In this document: positions 34,588-43,468 of the stretch, piece by piece
Position numbering within the stretch: the first letter of the stretch is position 1
Layout of the letters: each line of letters starts with the position of its first letter
Origin: Pararhodobacter sp.
GTDB lineage: Bacteria > Pseudomonadota > Alphaproteobacteria > Rhodobacterales > Rhodobacteraceae
NCBI RefSeq assembly: GCF_034676545.1
Contig: NZ_JAUCBZ010000012.1
Coordinates: 1-64,000 of the forward strand
Length of the DNA: 64,000 bases
Reading direction: 5' to 3'
The notes under the pieces: model-generated
Told to the model about the DNA's origin: nothing
Databases searched by the model: none
Seen by the model: only the letters and a program-made list of their open reading frames with translations
Program-made: the position numbers and the translations under genes

Positions 34588-34690
34588 GGGCGTGGCTTTC
34601 CAGCACTTTGGCGGCCTTTTCGAAATTGTCCGCTGTGCCAAAGTTGACCGATTTCAGCGCAAGGACAAGGGTGTCCGGCGTCTGGTTGAA
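34583..34690 (-). pseudogene. C-terminal remnant of a four-carbon acid sugar kinase (otnK-like)
   Basis: The minus strand reads FNQTPDTLVLALKSVNFGTA and then DNFEKAAKVLESHAP before a stop at 34583-34585. The segment ALKSxNFG followed by an F-x-x-A helix is the characteristic end of OtnK/DUF1537 kinases. The preceding 380 or so residues are absent. Confidence 0.6.
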
Positions 34691-34725
34691 TAGGCATCCG
34701 GCCTCAGGTAGACCTGCTTTGTGAT

Positions 34726-34743
34726 GTTCATTGTCTACTGAAC
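34726..34743. promoter_or_regulatory. MarR operator-like site before the MarR gene
   Basis: GTTCATTGTCTACTGAAC has GTTCA and TGAAC arms with 8 bp between. It has the same outer arms and total length as the perfect palindrome upstream of the RND operon (39837-39854). A second overlapping inverted repeat is TGTCTA (34732) with TAGACA (34748). The site lies about 62 bp before the MarR start, which suits autoregulation. Confidence 0.5.
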
Positions 34744-34805
34744 ACACTAGACAGACACGGCGTTGTTTGACAGGTTGTCAACCACACCTGGCACCGGAGA
34801 GAGAC

Positions 34806-35303
34806 GTGAACAAATCCGTTCAAGCAAAACCCGCCGCGGAAGCACGCTCTGACTTCATCGAGAAAATCGGTGTGATCGTGCAGACCGAAGGGTTGCCGCG
34901 CATTGCCGGGCGGGTGTTGGCGATGTTGCTCTATGATGGCGAGCGGGCCTCCTTTGGCCAGCTGGCCGAGGCGCTGCAAGTCAGTCGTGGCAGCATCAGT
35001 TCCAGCGTTCGCTTGTTGGAAACGCAACAGTTGATCAAACGCGTCGCACAACCCGGCGACCGGCAGGATTATTTCCAGATTGTGCCCAACGCCTTTTCCA
35101 ATCTGATCGAAGCCTCGGTCTTGCGGATGCGTCGCGCCGCGGCGGATATCGAAGAGTTGCTGCGCGAGATACCCGACACCGAAGTGGGCCCGCGTCAGCG
35201 CGTTCAGGAATATGCGCGCTATTATCATGCCATGAGCGACGGCATGATCGAGACCGCGCGGGTTTTGCGCGAGACTCCCAGCCTCGGCACCGGCGACGCC
35301 TGA
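34806..35303 (+). CDS. MarR/GbsR-type transcriptional regulator
   Basis: A 165-residue winged-helix regulator: GLPRIAGRVLAMLLYDGERASFGQLAEALQVSRGSISSSVRLLETQQLIKRVAQPGDRQDYFQI is the full wHTH with the beta wing; helices for dimerisation follow. I chose the GTG at 34806 because GGAGAGAGAC lies just upstream; an in-frame ATG at 34731 falls inside the operator region. The gene is convergent with the RND efflux operon, and a related operator is present before both, so it is probably that pump's repressor. Confidence 0.82.
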   Translation: MNKSVQAKPAAEARSDFIEKIGVIVQTEGLPRIAGRVLAMLLYDGERASFGQLAEALQVSRGSISSSVRLLETQQLIKRVAQPGDRQDYFQIVPNAFSNLIEASVLRMRRAAADIEELLREIPDTEVGPRQRVQEYARYYHAMSDGMIETARVLRETPSLGTGDA

Positions 35304-35369
35304 GATCGCCGCCAGATCGCCGCCGGTGTCCTTGATCGACGTCTGGGATTTCCGTGGCCTGCGCCCGGT

Positions 35370-38300
35370 TCAGGCTTTGGAGGTCACCTGATCCAGCGCC
35401 CCCTCCCGGGCCGATGCGGGGGTGTCCTCGGCGTGGTCGGGGCTTTTGGGCAGGAACCGGCGCACGAAACGCCCGAACCCATCGACATAGGTCAGCGCCA
35501 CCGGCACCACGACCAGCGTCAGCAGGGTGGACGAGATCAGCCCACCGATCACCGCATGCGCCATCGGCGCGTTCTGGCCTGATCCCTCATGGATATTCAG
35601 CGCCAGCGGCAACATGCCAAAGATCATTGCCAAGGTGGTCATGATGATCGGCCGGAACCGCGTGCTGCCCGCCTCAAGCAAAGCGTCATACAGGTTCATC
35701 CCGGCGCGGGTGTGCTGATTGGCGTTGTCGACCAGCAGAATCGCGTTCTTGACCACCAGACCCATCAGCATGATGAAGCCGATCATCGAGAACATGTTCA
35801 GCGTCGATCCGCCCACCAACAGCCCCAACAGCACGCCGATCAGGGCCAGCGGCAGCGCCACCATGATCGCCAAGGGTTGCAGGAACGAGCCGAATTGCGA
35901 GGCCAGCACCAGATAGATGAACACCACCGCCAGCAGCAGCGCCGAGGCCGCTGACGAGGCGGTTTCGGCCAATTGCTCGGCATCGCCGCCCGCCTGCACG
36001 CGGTAGCCCGCAGGCAGGTGCAGCGCGTCCATCGCCGCCTGAATCTGGGGCATCACATCGCCCAGGGTCGCGCCTTCCAGATTTGCCGTCACGGTGATCT
36101 GGCGTGACAGGTCCATCCGCTCGATCTCGGAGGGGCCAAACGAGGGCACGATGTCGGCCACCTGATCCAGCCGCACCATGCCTTGACTGCCGGTCGCGCC
36201 GCTCTGGGCAATCGGCAGGGCGCGCAGCACCTCAAGATCGTTGCGCAGATCGGCGGGCAGGCGAACCCGGACGCTGAAGTTGCGCCCGTCCGGCGATGTC
36301 CAGTCCGAGACTTCCTCGCCGCCCAGCATCGGCCGCAGCGTGGCCCCGACCTGTTGCAGGCTGACGCCCAGATCGCTGGCGGCGTCGCGGTTCAGGCGCA
36401 CGCCCAGCACCGGTTGCGCCGCGTTCAGACTGGTTTCCACGTCGACCAACCCGTTGATCCCCTGCAATTGGCGCACCAACCGGTCGGCAAACGGGGCCAG
36501 CACATCCAGATTTTCGCCGAACAGATTGACCTGCACCGGGGCTTCCAACCCGCCCATACCGCTGGCCGCGCCGATTACAAAGTCGATGCCGGGAATGGTC
36601 TGCAAGGCGGCGCGCACCGGGGCGGTCATGTCTTGCGGGCTGCGCTCGCGTTGCGAAGGGGACAGCATGGCGACAACGATGGTCGCCACGTTCTGACCGC
36701 CCGCCTCGGTGCCGGCATTGACCGTCGCATAGGTGCTGACAACCTCGGGGAAGTCGCGCAACAGACGCTCGATCTGCCGCACTTTCCCCGCCGTGTAATC
36801 CAACGACGAGCCGACCGGCGTTTCCACATTGACCTGAAACTGGCTGTTGTCCTCGGGCGGGATGAATTCGATTCCGACCAAGGGCACCAGCGCGAAGCTG
36901 CCGACAAAGGCCGCGAGCGCCACGCCCATGGTGATCAGCCGAAACCGCAGGCACCAGCGCAGCAAATTGCGATATCCCGCCGACAGCCAGTCGATGAACC
37001 GCCCGAATTGCGCCACCAGACGGCCCAACGGGCCGCGTTTGGCGCCGGGTTCCGCCGCCGGGTCATACCAGACCGACGACAGCATCGGGTCCAGCGTGAA
37101 GGCGATGAACATCGAGATCAGCACCGCAACCGAGACCGTCACGCCAAATTGCAGGAAGAACCGGCCGATGATGCCCTCCATGAAGGCCACCGGCAGGAAC
37201 ACGGCGACAATCGACAGCGTCGTCGCCAGCACCGCAAGGCCGATCTCGTTGGTGCCATCCAGCGCCGCCTGACGGTGCGATTTGCCCATATGCAGGTGTC
37301 GCATGATGTTCTCGCGCACCACGATGGCGTCGTCGATCAACAGGCCAATCGCCAGCGACAGCGCCAGCAGCGTCATGATGTTCAGCGTGAACCCCAGCGC
37401 ATAGATCACCGTCATCGTGCCGATCACCGCAATCGGCAGGGTCAGGCCGGTGATCACCGTCGAGCGCCACGAGTTGAGGAACAAGAACACGATCAGCACC
37501 GCCAGCGCGGCCCCTTCGACCATCATGTTCTGCACGCCGTGATAGGATTGCTCGACCGGCAATGCGTTGTCGCGCACCACCTCGATGGTGACGCCTTCGG
37601 GCAGGTCATCGGCCATCAGTTCGGCAATCGCGTGACGGATGGCATCGGCCACCGCGACGGTGTTTGCGCCCTGTGTCTTGACGACATCCACGGCCAGCGC
37701 CTGTTCCCCGTCGAGCAACGCCAGACTGGTCGGCTCGGCCTCGCCATCGACCAGTTGCGCGACATCACGCAGCCGCACGGGCTGCCCGCCGGTGCGCGAG
37801 ACGATGATATCCAGGAAATCCTCGGATTGTTCGATCCGGCCCTCGATCTGCAGCGTTTGCACGATCAGCCCTTGTTCGATGTCCCCGGCGGGCATGTTCT
37901 GGTTCTCGGCACGAATCGCCGAGGTCACTTCGCCGACGCCGACGCCAAAGGCGGTCAGCCGGTCGGGGTTTATCTCGACGTTGAGCTGGCGCGGCACGCC
38001 GCCCACAACCGTGGCCCGGCCGACACCGGGAATGATCGACAGGCGCGGCTCGATCACGTCCTCGGTCAGCGCCGTCAGGTCGCGCAACGACATGCCCTCG
38101 GCACTGACCGCCAGCGACAAGACCGGCAGTTCCGACGGGTCGAATTTGAACAGCATCGGCGTATCGGCGGCGTCGGGCAGCGTGGCTTCGATGGTGGCGA
38201 TCCGGTCACGCACATCTTGCGCGGCGCTGGCGCTGTCGATGCCCAGATCGAACATCAGGATGATCATCGCCTGACCCGAGCGCGCCGTGCTCTGGATGCT

Positions 38301-38534
38301 GTCGATGCCGCTGATCGTGTTCACCGCGTCCTCGATCGGGATGATGATGTCATTCTCCACCGCCTCGGGCGAGGCGCCGGGATAGGAGACGACGACCGCC
38401 ACCACCGGAAAATCCACATCGGGCAATTGCTCGATGGGCAGGCGCTGGAAAGAATAGATCCCCACGACCATCAGGGCGACCATGATCATGGTGGCAAAAA
38501 CGGGCTGGTTGACGCTGATACGGGTCAGAAACAT
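35370..38534 (-). CDS. RND efflux transporter, HAE1 family inner-membrane pump
   Basis: A 1054-residue RND pump of the AcrB/MexB superfamily, usual in length. It has the N-terminal helix (FATMIMVALMVVGIYSFQRLPIEQLPDVDFPVV), GASPEAVENDIIIPIE, the conserved Asp-rich helix 4 region (LALSLAIGLLIDDAIVVREN) and the C-terminal helices (MLMGLVVKNAILLVDNANQ). Proton-driven export of drugs or other hydrophobic compounds across the envelope is expected. It follows its membrane fusion protein by 3 bp. No outer-membrane channel gene is present in the operon, so it must use one encoded elsewhere. Confidence 0.93.
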   Translation of the reverse strand: MFLTRISVNQPVFATMIMVALMVVGIYSFQRLPIEQLPDVDFPVVAVVVSYPGASPEAVENDIIIPIEDAVNTISGIDSIQSTARSGQAMIILMFDLGIDSASAAQDVRDRIATIEATLPDAADTPMLFKFDPSELPVLSLAVSAEGMSLRDLTALTEDVIEPRLSIIPGVGRATVVGGVPRQLNVEINPDRLTAFGVGVGEVTSAIRAENQNMPAGDIEQGLIVQTLQIEGRIEQSEDFLDIIVSRTGGQPVRLRDVAQLVDGEAEPTSLALLDGEQALAVDVVKTQGANTVAVADAIRHAIAELMADDLPEGVTIEVVRDNALPVEQSYHGVQNMMVEGAALAVLIVFLFLNSWRSTVITGLTLPIAVIGTMTVIYALGFTLNIMTLLALSLAIGLLIDDAIVVRENIMRHLHMGKSHRQAALDGTNEIGLAVLATTLSIVAVFLPVAFMEGIIGRFFLQFGVTVSVAVLISMFIAFTLDPMLSSVWYDPAAEPGAKRGPLGRLVAQFGRFIDWLSAGYRNLLRWCLRFRLITMGVALAAFVGSFALVPLVGIEFIPPEDNSQFQVNVETPVGSSLDYTAGKVRQIERLLRDFPEVVSTYATVNAGTEAGGQNVATIVVAMLSPSQRERSPQDMTAPVRAALQTIPGIDFVIGAASGMGGLEAPVQVNLFGENLDVLAPFADRLVRQLQGINGLVDVETSLNAAQPVLGVRLNRDAASDLGVSLQQVGATLRPMLGGEEVSDWTSPDGRNFSVRVRLPADLRNDLEVLRALPIAQSGATGSQGMVRLDQVADIVPSFGPSEIERMDLSRQITVTANLEGATLGDVMPQIQAAMDALHLPAGYRVQAGGDAEQLAETASSAASALLLAVVFIYLVLASQFGSFLQPLAIMVALPLALIGVLLGLLVGGSTLNMFSMIGFIMLMGLVVKNAILLVDNANQHTRAGMNLYDALLEAGSTRFRPIIMTTLAMIFGMLPLALNIHEGSGQNAPMAHAVIGGLISSTLLTLVVVPVALTYVDGFGRFVRRFLPKSPDHAEDTPASAREGALDQVTSKA

Positions 38535-38537
38535 GGG

Positions 38538-39791
38538 TTAGCGCCCCACCAATTCGACGGCATCGCCGGGTTGCAACGAGGACAGTGGCGCGGTGATCAC
38601 ACGGTCACCCGCCGCCAACCCTTGGGTGATTCTGGTCAGGCCGCCGGTCCAGGTTCCGCCGGTTTCCACGCCGGCGCGTTCCAGACGGTCGTCGACAACG
38701 CGCAGCACAAACGGCCCCTCGGCGTCTTCCCGCAGGGCAATCGTGGGCAGGGCAAGGGCGTCAGGGACAGAGTCAATGACCACCTGTGCCGTGGCAAACA
38801 TCCCGCCCAGCAAGACGCCATCGGGGTTGTCGATGGTGATATAGACGGGCACCGTGCGCGTGCCTTCCTGCGCCACCGGGTTGATGCGCGAAACGACCCC
38901 TTCAAAGGGCGGTCGTTCGATTCCGTCCACGCTCACCAGCACCGCTTGCCGCTGTCGCAGCAGCGCGCCATCGGCCACGGCGGCATTGGCGCGCAGCTCG
39001 ACGGTTCTCAGGTCAACGATACTGACCAACGGCGTGCCGGGGCCGACATATTGCCCCGGTTCGACCGACCGCGAGGCAACGATACCCGCGAACGGCGCGC
39101 GCACCGTCGCGTGACGCAACCGCAATTGCGCGCTCGCCACCTGATCTTGCAGCGCATCGAGGTTGGCGCGGGTTTGCGTGACCGTGTTCTGTGCCTCGTC
39201 AAGACTGGCCGAGGTGGTGACACCGCGTTCGACCAAAGCCCGCACGCGCTCCAGTTGGATCAGCGCCAATTCAAGCTGTGCCTGCGTTGCCGCCTCGCTG
39301 CTTTGCGCCTGATTCAGGTCCAGCGTGAGGGTTTCGACGTCCAGTTGCACCAAAAGCGCGCCCTCGTCGACGGTATCGCCCGGCCTGACCGCAACCGCGC
39401 GCACCTCGCCCCCCGCCTGCGACGACAATTGCGTGTTGCGCCAAGGCTCGACCGTGCCGGATGCGCGCACCCGACGTTCCAGCGTTTGCGGCGCAAGGAC
39501 GCTGACTTCGTCCGGGTTGATCTGCAGGACCAGCGCCGGGGCGGGCGTGGCGGCAACCTCGACGGGCGCAGCGGGGGCCATCTGCGTGGCGTAGTAACCA
39601 TAGCCGCCCGCACCCGCGACAAGAACAAGGCCGAAAACCCAAGGCCACACCCGACGCCGCACAGGTTGCCCCGCCGCAATCCGCAGATCCCGCCCAAGCT
39701 GACGATCGGACTTTGCCCAATCGGGCTTCTGTCCGGGCGCGGGTGCCGCGCTTGGGGTGTCTTTTGACGGTGTCATGGTCTGCGGACTCAT
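38538..39791 (-). CDS. RND membrane fusion protein (periplasmic adaptor)
   Basis: A 417-residue adaptor with a cytoplasmic N-terminus, one membrane helix (WPWVFGLVLVAGAGGYGYYA, about residues 50-70), a split lipoyl/barrel-sandwich domain (GTVEPWRNTQLSSQAGGEV, VRAPFAGIVASRSVEPGQYV), a coiled-coil hairpin between them and a beta-barrel (INPVAQEGTRTVPVYITI). It links the RND pump to an outer-membrane channel. The ATG at 39791 was chosen for its upstream GGAG; a GTG at 39800 and an ATG at 39776 are alternatives. The operator at 39837-39854 lies 46 bp upstream. Confidence 0.92.
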   Translation of the reverse strand: MSPQTMTPSKDTPSAAPAPGQKPDWAKSDRQLGRDLRIAAGQPVRRRVWPWVFGLVLVAGAGGYGYYATQMAPAAPVEVAATPAPALVLQINPDEVSVLAPQTLERRVRASGTVEPWRNTQLSSQAGGEVRAVAVRPGDTVDEGALLVQLDVETLTLDLNQAQSSEAATQAQLELALIQLERVRALVERGVTTSASLDEAQNTVTQTRANLDALQDQVASAQLRLRHATVRAPFAGIVASRSVEPGQYVGPGTPLVSIVDLRTVELRANAAVADGALLRQRQAVLVSVDGIERPPFEGVVSRINPVAQEGTRTVPVYITIDNPDGVLLGGMFATAQVVIDSVPDALALPTIALREDAEGPFVLRVVDDRLERAGVETGGTWTGGLTRITQGLAAGDRVITAPLSSLQPGDAVELVGR

Positions 39792-39836
39792 CTGGGGCAC
39801 TCCGGTTTTGATCGGCGCACCATACGCATATTAGAT

Positions 39837-39854
39837 GTTCAGTCAAGACTGAAC
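39837..39854. promoter_or_regulatory. Perfect operator palindrome before the RND operon
   Basis: GTTCAGTCAAGACTGAAC has exact 8-bp arms (GTTCAGTC and GACTGAAC) around AA. It lies 46 bp upstream of the fusion-protein start. Its outer arms and 18-bp length are shared with the site before the MarR gene at 34726-34743, which suggests MarR-mediated repression of the pump. Confidence 0.65.
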
Positions 39855-39927
39855 GAACTATTGAAGCGCAAGGGCCGCGCCGCGGCTCTGATGACGTCTA
39901 TGTAGCGCACCGCGGAAAAATTGTTAC

Positions 39928-39956
39928 TTGACCGGTCCAATTTCACAATCTATCAA
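39928..39956 (+). promoter_or_regulatory. Candidate promoter for the HutC-type regulator gene
   Basis: TTGACC at 39928-39933 and TATCAA at 39951-39956 are separated by 17 bp and lie 41 bp upstream of the regulator start. It matches the sigma-70 consensus well enough for a working promoter. No clear operator palindrome was found around it, though TTGACTATACAA at 39958 is weakly symmetric. Confidence 0.4.
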
Positions 39957-39996
39957 TTTGACTATACAACCTGCTCAGGTACGGGAGGACACGAGC

Positions 39997-40773
39997 ATGG
40001 ATGAGCCACAGGCCTCACCGCCGCGCTACCGTGTGCTTGCCGACGAATTGCGGATGCGGATTGCTGACGGTGCCTATCCGGCGGGCGCGCGTTTGCCGAC
40101 CGAAGCCGAATGGGCGCAGCTTTTCGGTGTCAGCCGCGGCACCGTGATCAAGGCCATTGACGTGCTGGTGTCCGAAGGCATCGTCACCAAACGGCAAGGG
40201 GCCGGGAGCTTTGTCTCGCAACCCACGCTGCACCGGCGCTCGTCGCGGCTGCAATCCTTTAGCCAAACCGTCGATGCGCAGGGCCACAAGGCGTCGCAGC
40301 GGGTTTTGTCGTTCGGACACGCCAGCATCGAGGAGGCCCGCGCGTTCGGCATTCAGGAGCCTGCCGCCTTGTTGGTGCGGTTGCGTCTGGTGGATGGCGT
40401 GCCCTGCGCGATACACCGCGCCATGATCCCGCAGCGCATTCTTGACATGTTGCCCGCCGAGATCCTCGGACAGTTTCTCAAAAGCACCGAGAGCAATTTT
40501 TCCCTCTATGCCGCGTTCGAAAATGCCAAGCTGGAGATCAGCAGCGGCTCGGAGCATGTGACGGCACGGCTGGCAACCGATGATGAGGCCAGGACGCTGC
40601 ATATCGCGCCGCCTGCGGCGCTGATCATCGTGGTGCGCAAGAGCTTTGACGCGGCCGGTGCGCCGGTCGAGGCCACCGAGGCGATCTATAACGCCGAGTA
40701 TTATTCTTATGAATTGGACCTCGTGCGCACCCACGCGCAAAAGGCCCCGCAACGGCTGTCGCTGGTGCAGTAA
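39997..40773 (+). CDS. GntR-family regulator, HutC subfamily (UTRA domain)
   Basis: A 258-residue regulator with an N-terminal GntR winged helix (YRVLADELRMRIADGAYPAGARLPTEAEWAQLFGVSRGTVIKAIDVLVSEGIVTKRQGAGSFV) and a C-terminal UTRA ligand domain (LVRLRLVDGVPCAIHRAMIP, EATEAIYNAEYYSYELDL). UTRA domains sense small effectors such as sugars or amino-acid derivatives. GGGAGGA lies 8 bp before the ATG at 39997. It stands 36 bp before the nucleoside transporter operon on the same strand and is probably its regulator. Confidence 0.88.
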   Translation: MDEPQASPPRYRVLADELRMRIADGAYPAGARLPTEAEWAQLFGVSRGTVIKAIDVLVSEGIVTKRQGAGSFVSQPTLHRRSSRLQSFSQTVDAQGHKASQRVLSFGHASIEEARAFGIQEPAALLVRLRLVDGVPCAIHRAMIPQRILDMLPAEILGQFLKSTESNFSLYAAFENAKLEISSGSEHVTARLATDDEARTLHIAPPAALIIVVRKSFDAAGAPVEATEAIYNAEYYSYELDLVRTHAQKAPQRLSLVQ

Positions 40774-40809
40774 CCCGTCGTTCTGGACGGTTTTGGAGGA
40801 GGAGAGAAG

Positions 40810-41850
40810 ATGACGTTGAAACTCAATATCGCGGCGAAACCGGTGGTTCTTGCCAGTGCGCTGATGCTGTCCGCCGGGTCGGCGCTGGCGGATGCGGCGC
40901 CCGCCGTGCTGATCGTGGCGCAGGGCGGCCTTGGCGATGGGTCGTGGAACGATACCGCCTATGCCGGGTTCGAGGCGGGGATCGCCGCCGCCGGAATCGA
41001 AGGTTGGCCGCTTGAATCCAACGACGTTGTGGCGCAAGGCGAAGAAATCATGCGCCGCGCGGCGGATGCCGGTTTCGGCCTGGTGATGAGCCTCGAATAT
41101 TCGCATGGCGAGCCGATGGTTGCCCTGGCGCAGGATTATCCGGATACCGATTGGGTGATTTACAATCAGGTGCGCGAGGGGGCCAATATCGCCTCGGTGC
41201 TGTTTGGCGAGCATGAGGGTTCGTATCTGGCCGGGATGCTGGCCGCGCAGATGACCACGCTCGAGGGCGTCGAGGGCATCAACCCCGAGCCGATCCTGGG
41301 CGTGATTGCCGCAATCCGCAGCCCCGGCATCGACAAATTCGTGGTCGGTTTCATGCAGGGCGCGATGGCGATCAACCCGGATATTGATGTGCAGGTCAGC
41401 TATGCCGATACGTTCGGTGATCCGACCAAGGGCGAGCAGATGGCCAACGCCATGTTCGAATCCGGCGCGGATATCATTTATCACATCGCGGGCGGCACCG
41501 GCATTGGCGTGATTGCGGCGGCAGAATCGTCGGGGCATTACGCGATTGGCGTGGATACCGATCAGGACGGGATGGCACCGGGCCACGTTCTGACCTCGAT
41601 GATCAAGCGCGTCGATGTGGCGACCCAGCAGCTGGTCGAGGCCTATGCCGCGGGCAACTTCCCCGGTGGTCAAACCGTGACCTTTGGTCTGGCCGAAAAC
41701 GGCGTTGGCCTGTCGGCGATGGAATACACCCGCGATATCATCCCGCAGGCATTCCTTGACCGGGTCGAGGCCGCGCGTCTGGCGATCATCGCCGGCGAGA
41801 TCGACGTCTGGGACGTGTCCGAGCAGGGTTATCCAGAGTTCTTCCAGTAA
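40810..41850 (+). CDS. BMP-family ABC transporter substrate-binding protein, nucleoside type
   Basis: A 346-residue periplasmic protein with a signal peptide (VVLASALMLSAGSALADA). The BMP/PnrA fold is seen in AVLIVAQGGLGDGSWNDTAYAGFEAG, VIYNQVREGANIASVLFGEHEGSYLAGMLAA, GVIAAIRSPGIDKFVVGFMQGA, and GVDTDQDGMAPGHVLTSMIKR. BMP proteins bind nucleosides such as inosine and guanosine. GGAGGAGAG precedes the ATG. A stable hairpin (41889-41912) follows the gene, as often found behind highly expressed binding-protein genes. Confidence 0.9.
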   Translation: MTLKLNIAAKPVVLASALMLSAGSALADAAPAVLIVAQGGLGDGSWNDTAYAGFEAGIAAAGIEGWPLESNDVVAQGEEIMRRAADAGFGLVMSLEYSHGEPMVALAQDYPDTDWVIYNQVREGANIASVLFGEHEGSYLAGMLAAQMTTLEGVEGINPEPILGVIAAIRSPGIDKFVVGFMQGAMAINPDIDVQVSYADTFGDPTKGEQMANAMFESGADIIYHIAGGTGIGVIAAAESSGHYAIGVDTDQDGMAPGHVLTSMIKRVDVATQQLVEAYAAGNFPGGQTVTFGLAENGVGLSAMEYTRDIIPQAFLDRVEAARLAIIAGEIDVWDVSEQGYPEFFQ

Positions 41851-41888
41851 CGCTGGTTCTGATCGGGCGTCTGCCCAACCGTGAAACT

Positions 41889-41912
41889 CCGCGAACCGGC
41901 ATCGGTTCGCGG
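41889..41912 (+). other. Perfect intergenic mRNA hairpin between binding protein and ATPase
   Basis: Ten base pairs (CCGCGAACCG with CGGTTCGCGG) close a 4-nt GCAT loop in the 94-bp gap between the binding-protein and ATPase genes. There is no U-tract, so it is not a classic terminator. A role in protecting the upstream transcript from 3' decay is likely, since binding proteins are needed in excess. Confidence 0.55.
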
Positions 41913-41944
41913 GCACAAATCCCGCCTGTCCGGAGCCTTTTCCC

Positions 41945-43468
41945 ATGACCGACATTGCCCTCGGCGCGTCCGATATCTGGAAGTCCTACGGCCCGGTTCA
42001 GGCCAACCGCGGAATTTCGCTGGAGGTCGCCCCCGGTCAGATCCATGCCATCGTCGGCGAGAATGGCGCGGGAAAATCGACCCTGATGCGGATGTTGCAG
42101 GGCCTGGAGCGGCCGGATCGCGGGCATGTCATCGTCAATGACGCCCCCGTGCAGTTTTCCGGCCCCGCCGAGGCGCTCGGGCTGGGTATCGGCATGGTGC
42201 ATCAGGAATTCATGCTGGCACCCGAGTTGACGCTGCTGGAAAATCTGGTGCTGGGCGATGAGCCGGTGCGCGGTGGCTTTGGCCCGCTTGCCCGCATCGA
42301 CTGGACCAAGGCCGAGGCGCAGGGCCGCGAACTGGCCGACCGGATCGGCATCGAGGTTGATTGGCACCGTCGCGCGGGCACGGCGCCGGTGCATATCCAG
42401 CAATTCGTGGAAATCATCCGCCTGCTGCGCCGGGGCACGCGGATTCTGATCCTCGACGAGCCGACCGCCGTGCTGGCCCCGCAGCAAGTCAACGAGCTTT
42501 TTGACCTGTTGCGCCGCATTCGCGACGACGGCACCACCATTTTGTTCATCAGCCATAAAATCCGCGAAGTCACCGCGCTGGCCGACCGGGTGACGGTGAT
42601 CCGGCAAGGCGCGCTGGCCTTCAGCGCCACTATCGCCGACACCAGCGGCGAGGAAATCGCCGGGCATATCGTTGACGGCGCGCCGCCCGAACGCGACAGC
42701 ACGCCGCGCAAGACGCCGGGTGCGCCGGTGTTCCGGGTCCGTGGCCTGAACGCGCCGTCGATCAACAAGTCACAAGCCCTGCACGCCATTGATTTCGAGG
42801 TGCGCGCCGGCGAGATCGTCGGGCTGGCGGGCGTGGCGGGCAATGGGCAGGTCGAGTTGATGGAGGCGCTGATCGGGCTGCGCCGCGCACAAGGCCGCGT
42901 CACCTTGCACGACACGGATCTGTCGGGCACTGGCACCAAGGCGCGCCGTCAGGCCGGGATCGGCTTTATCAGCGAAGATCGCCGTCACGAGGGCTTGGCG
43001 ATGGCCGCCTCGATCGAGGATAACGTGGTGGCCGGATCGCAGCGGAGTGCCCCCATCGGGCGCGGCTGGTGGCTGAACCGCCGGGCCCTGCGTGCCGAGG
43101 CTGGCGCGCGGCTGGCGCGGCTGGCGGTGCGCTTTGGCCGACAACGCGATCCGATTTCCAGCCTGTCGGGCGGCAACCAGCAACGTGTTGTTTTCGCGCG
43201 GGAAATCGCATCCTCGCCGCCGCTTTTGCTGGTCTCGCAGCCAACCCGCGGTGTCGATCTGAACGGCATTGCGGCGATTCACGGCATTCTGGAGGATTTC
43301 CGGGCGCAGGGCGGTGCGGTGCTGCTGGCGTCCGAGGAGCTCGATGAATTGCAGATCCTCGCCGACCGCATTCTGGTGATGGCCGACGGGCGTCTGGTGG
43401 GCGAGGTCGCCGCCGATGCCGACCGCCGCCAGATCGGCCGCATGATGGTGATGGAGGGCGCGCAATGA
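41945..43468 (+). CDS. Nucleoside ABC transporter ATP-binding protein (two domains)
   Basis: A 507-residue protein with two fused ATPase domains, like the sugar and nucleoside importers RbsA and NupO/YufO. Domain 1 has Walker A GENGAGKS and Walker B LILDEPTAVLAP. Domain 2 has the degenerate GVAGNGQVELMEAL characteristic of this subfamily, the signature SGGNQQRVVFAREI and a Walker B-like region ending SQPTRGVDLN. It drives import through the two permeases that follow; its stop overlaps the first permease start. Confidence 0.93.
   Translation: MTDIALGASDIWKSYGPVQANRGISLEVAPGQIHAIVGENGAGKSTLMRMLQGLERPDRGHVIVNDAPVQFSGPAEALGLGIGMVHQEFMLAPELTLLENLVLGDEPVRGGFGPLARIDWTKAEAQGRELADRIGIEVDWHRRAGTAPVHIQQFVEIIRLLRRGTRILILDEPTAVLAPQQVNELFDLLRRIRDDGTTILFISHKIREVTALADRVTVIRQGALAFSATIADTSGEEIAGHIVDGAPPERDSTPRKTPGAPVFRVRGLNAPSINKSQALHAIDFEVRAGEIVGLAGVAGNGQVELMEALIGLRRAQGRVTLHDTDLSGTGTKARRQAGIGFISEDRRHEGLAMAASIEDNVVAGSQRSAPIGRGWWLNRRALRAEAGARLARLAVRFGRQRDPISSLSGGNQQRVVFAREIASSPPLLLVSQPTRGVDLNGIAAIHGILEDFRAQGGAVLLASEELDELQILADRILVMADGRLVGEVAADADRRQIGRMMVMEGAQ

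Noticed and set aside
36183..39767. Very long plus-strand open frame (1194 codons) opposite the RND pump genes
   Set aside because: It is antisense to clear RND and adaptor genes, has a composition rich in Arg, His and Gln typical of GC-rich shadow frames, and shows no domain.
40015..41955. Minus-strand 646-codon frame opposite the HutC regulator and BMP protein
   Set aside because: Shadow frame of two convincing genes; His- and Arg-rich text without domain features.
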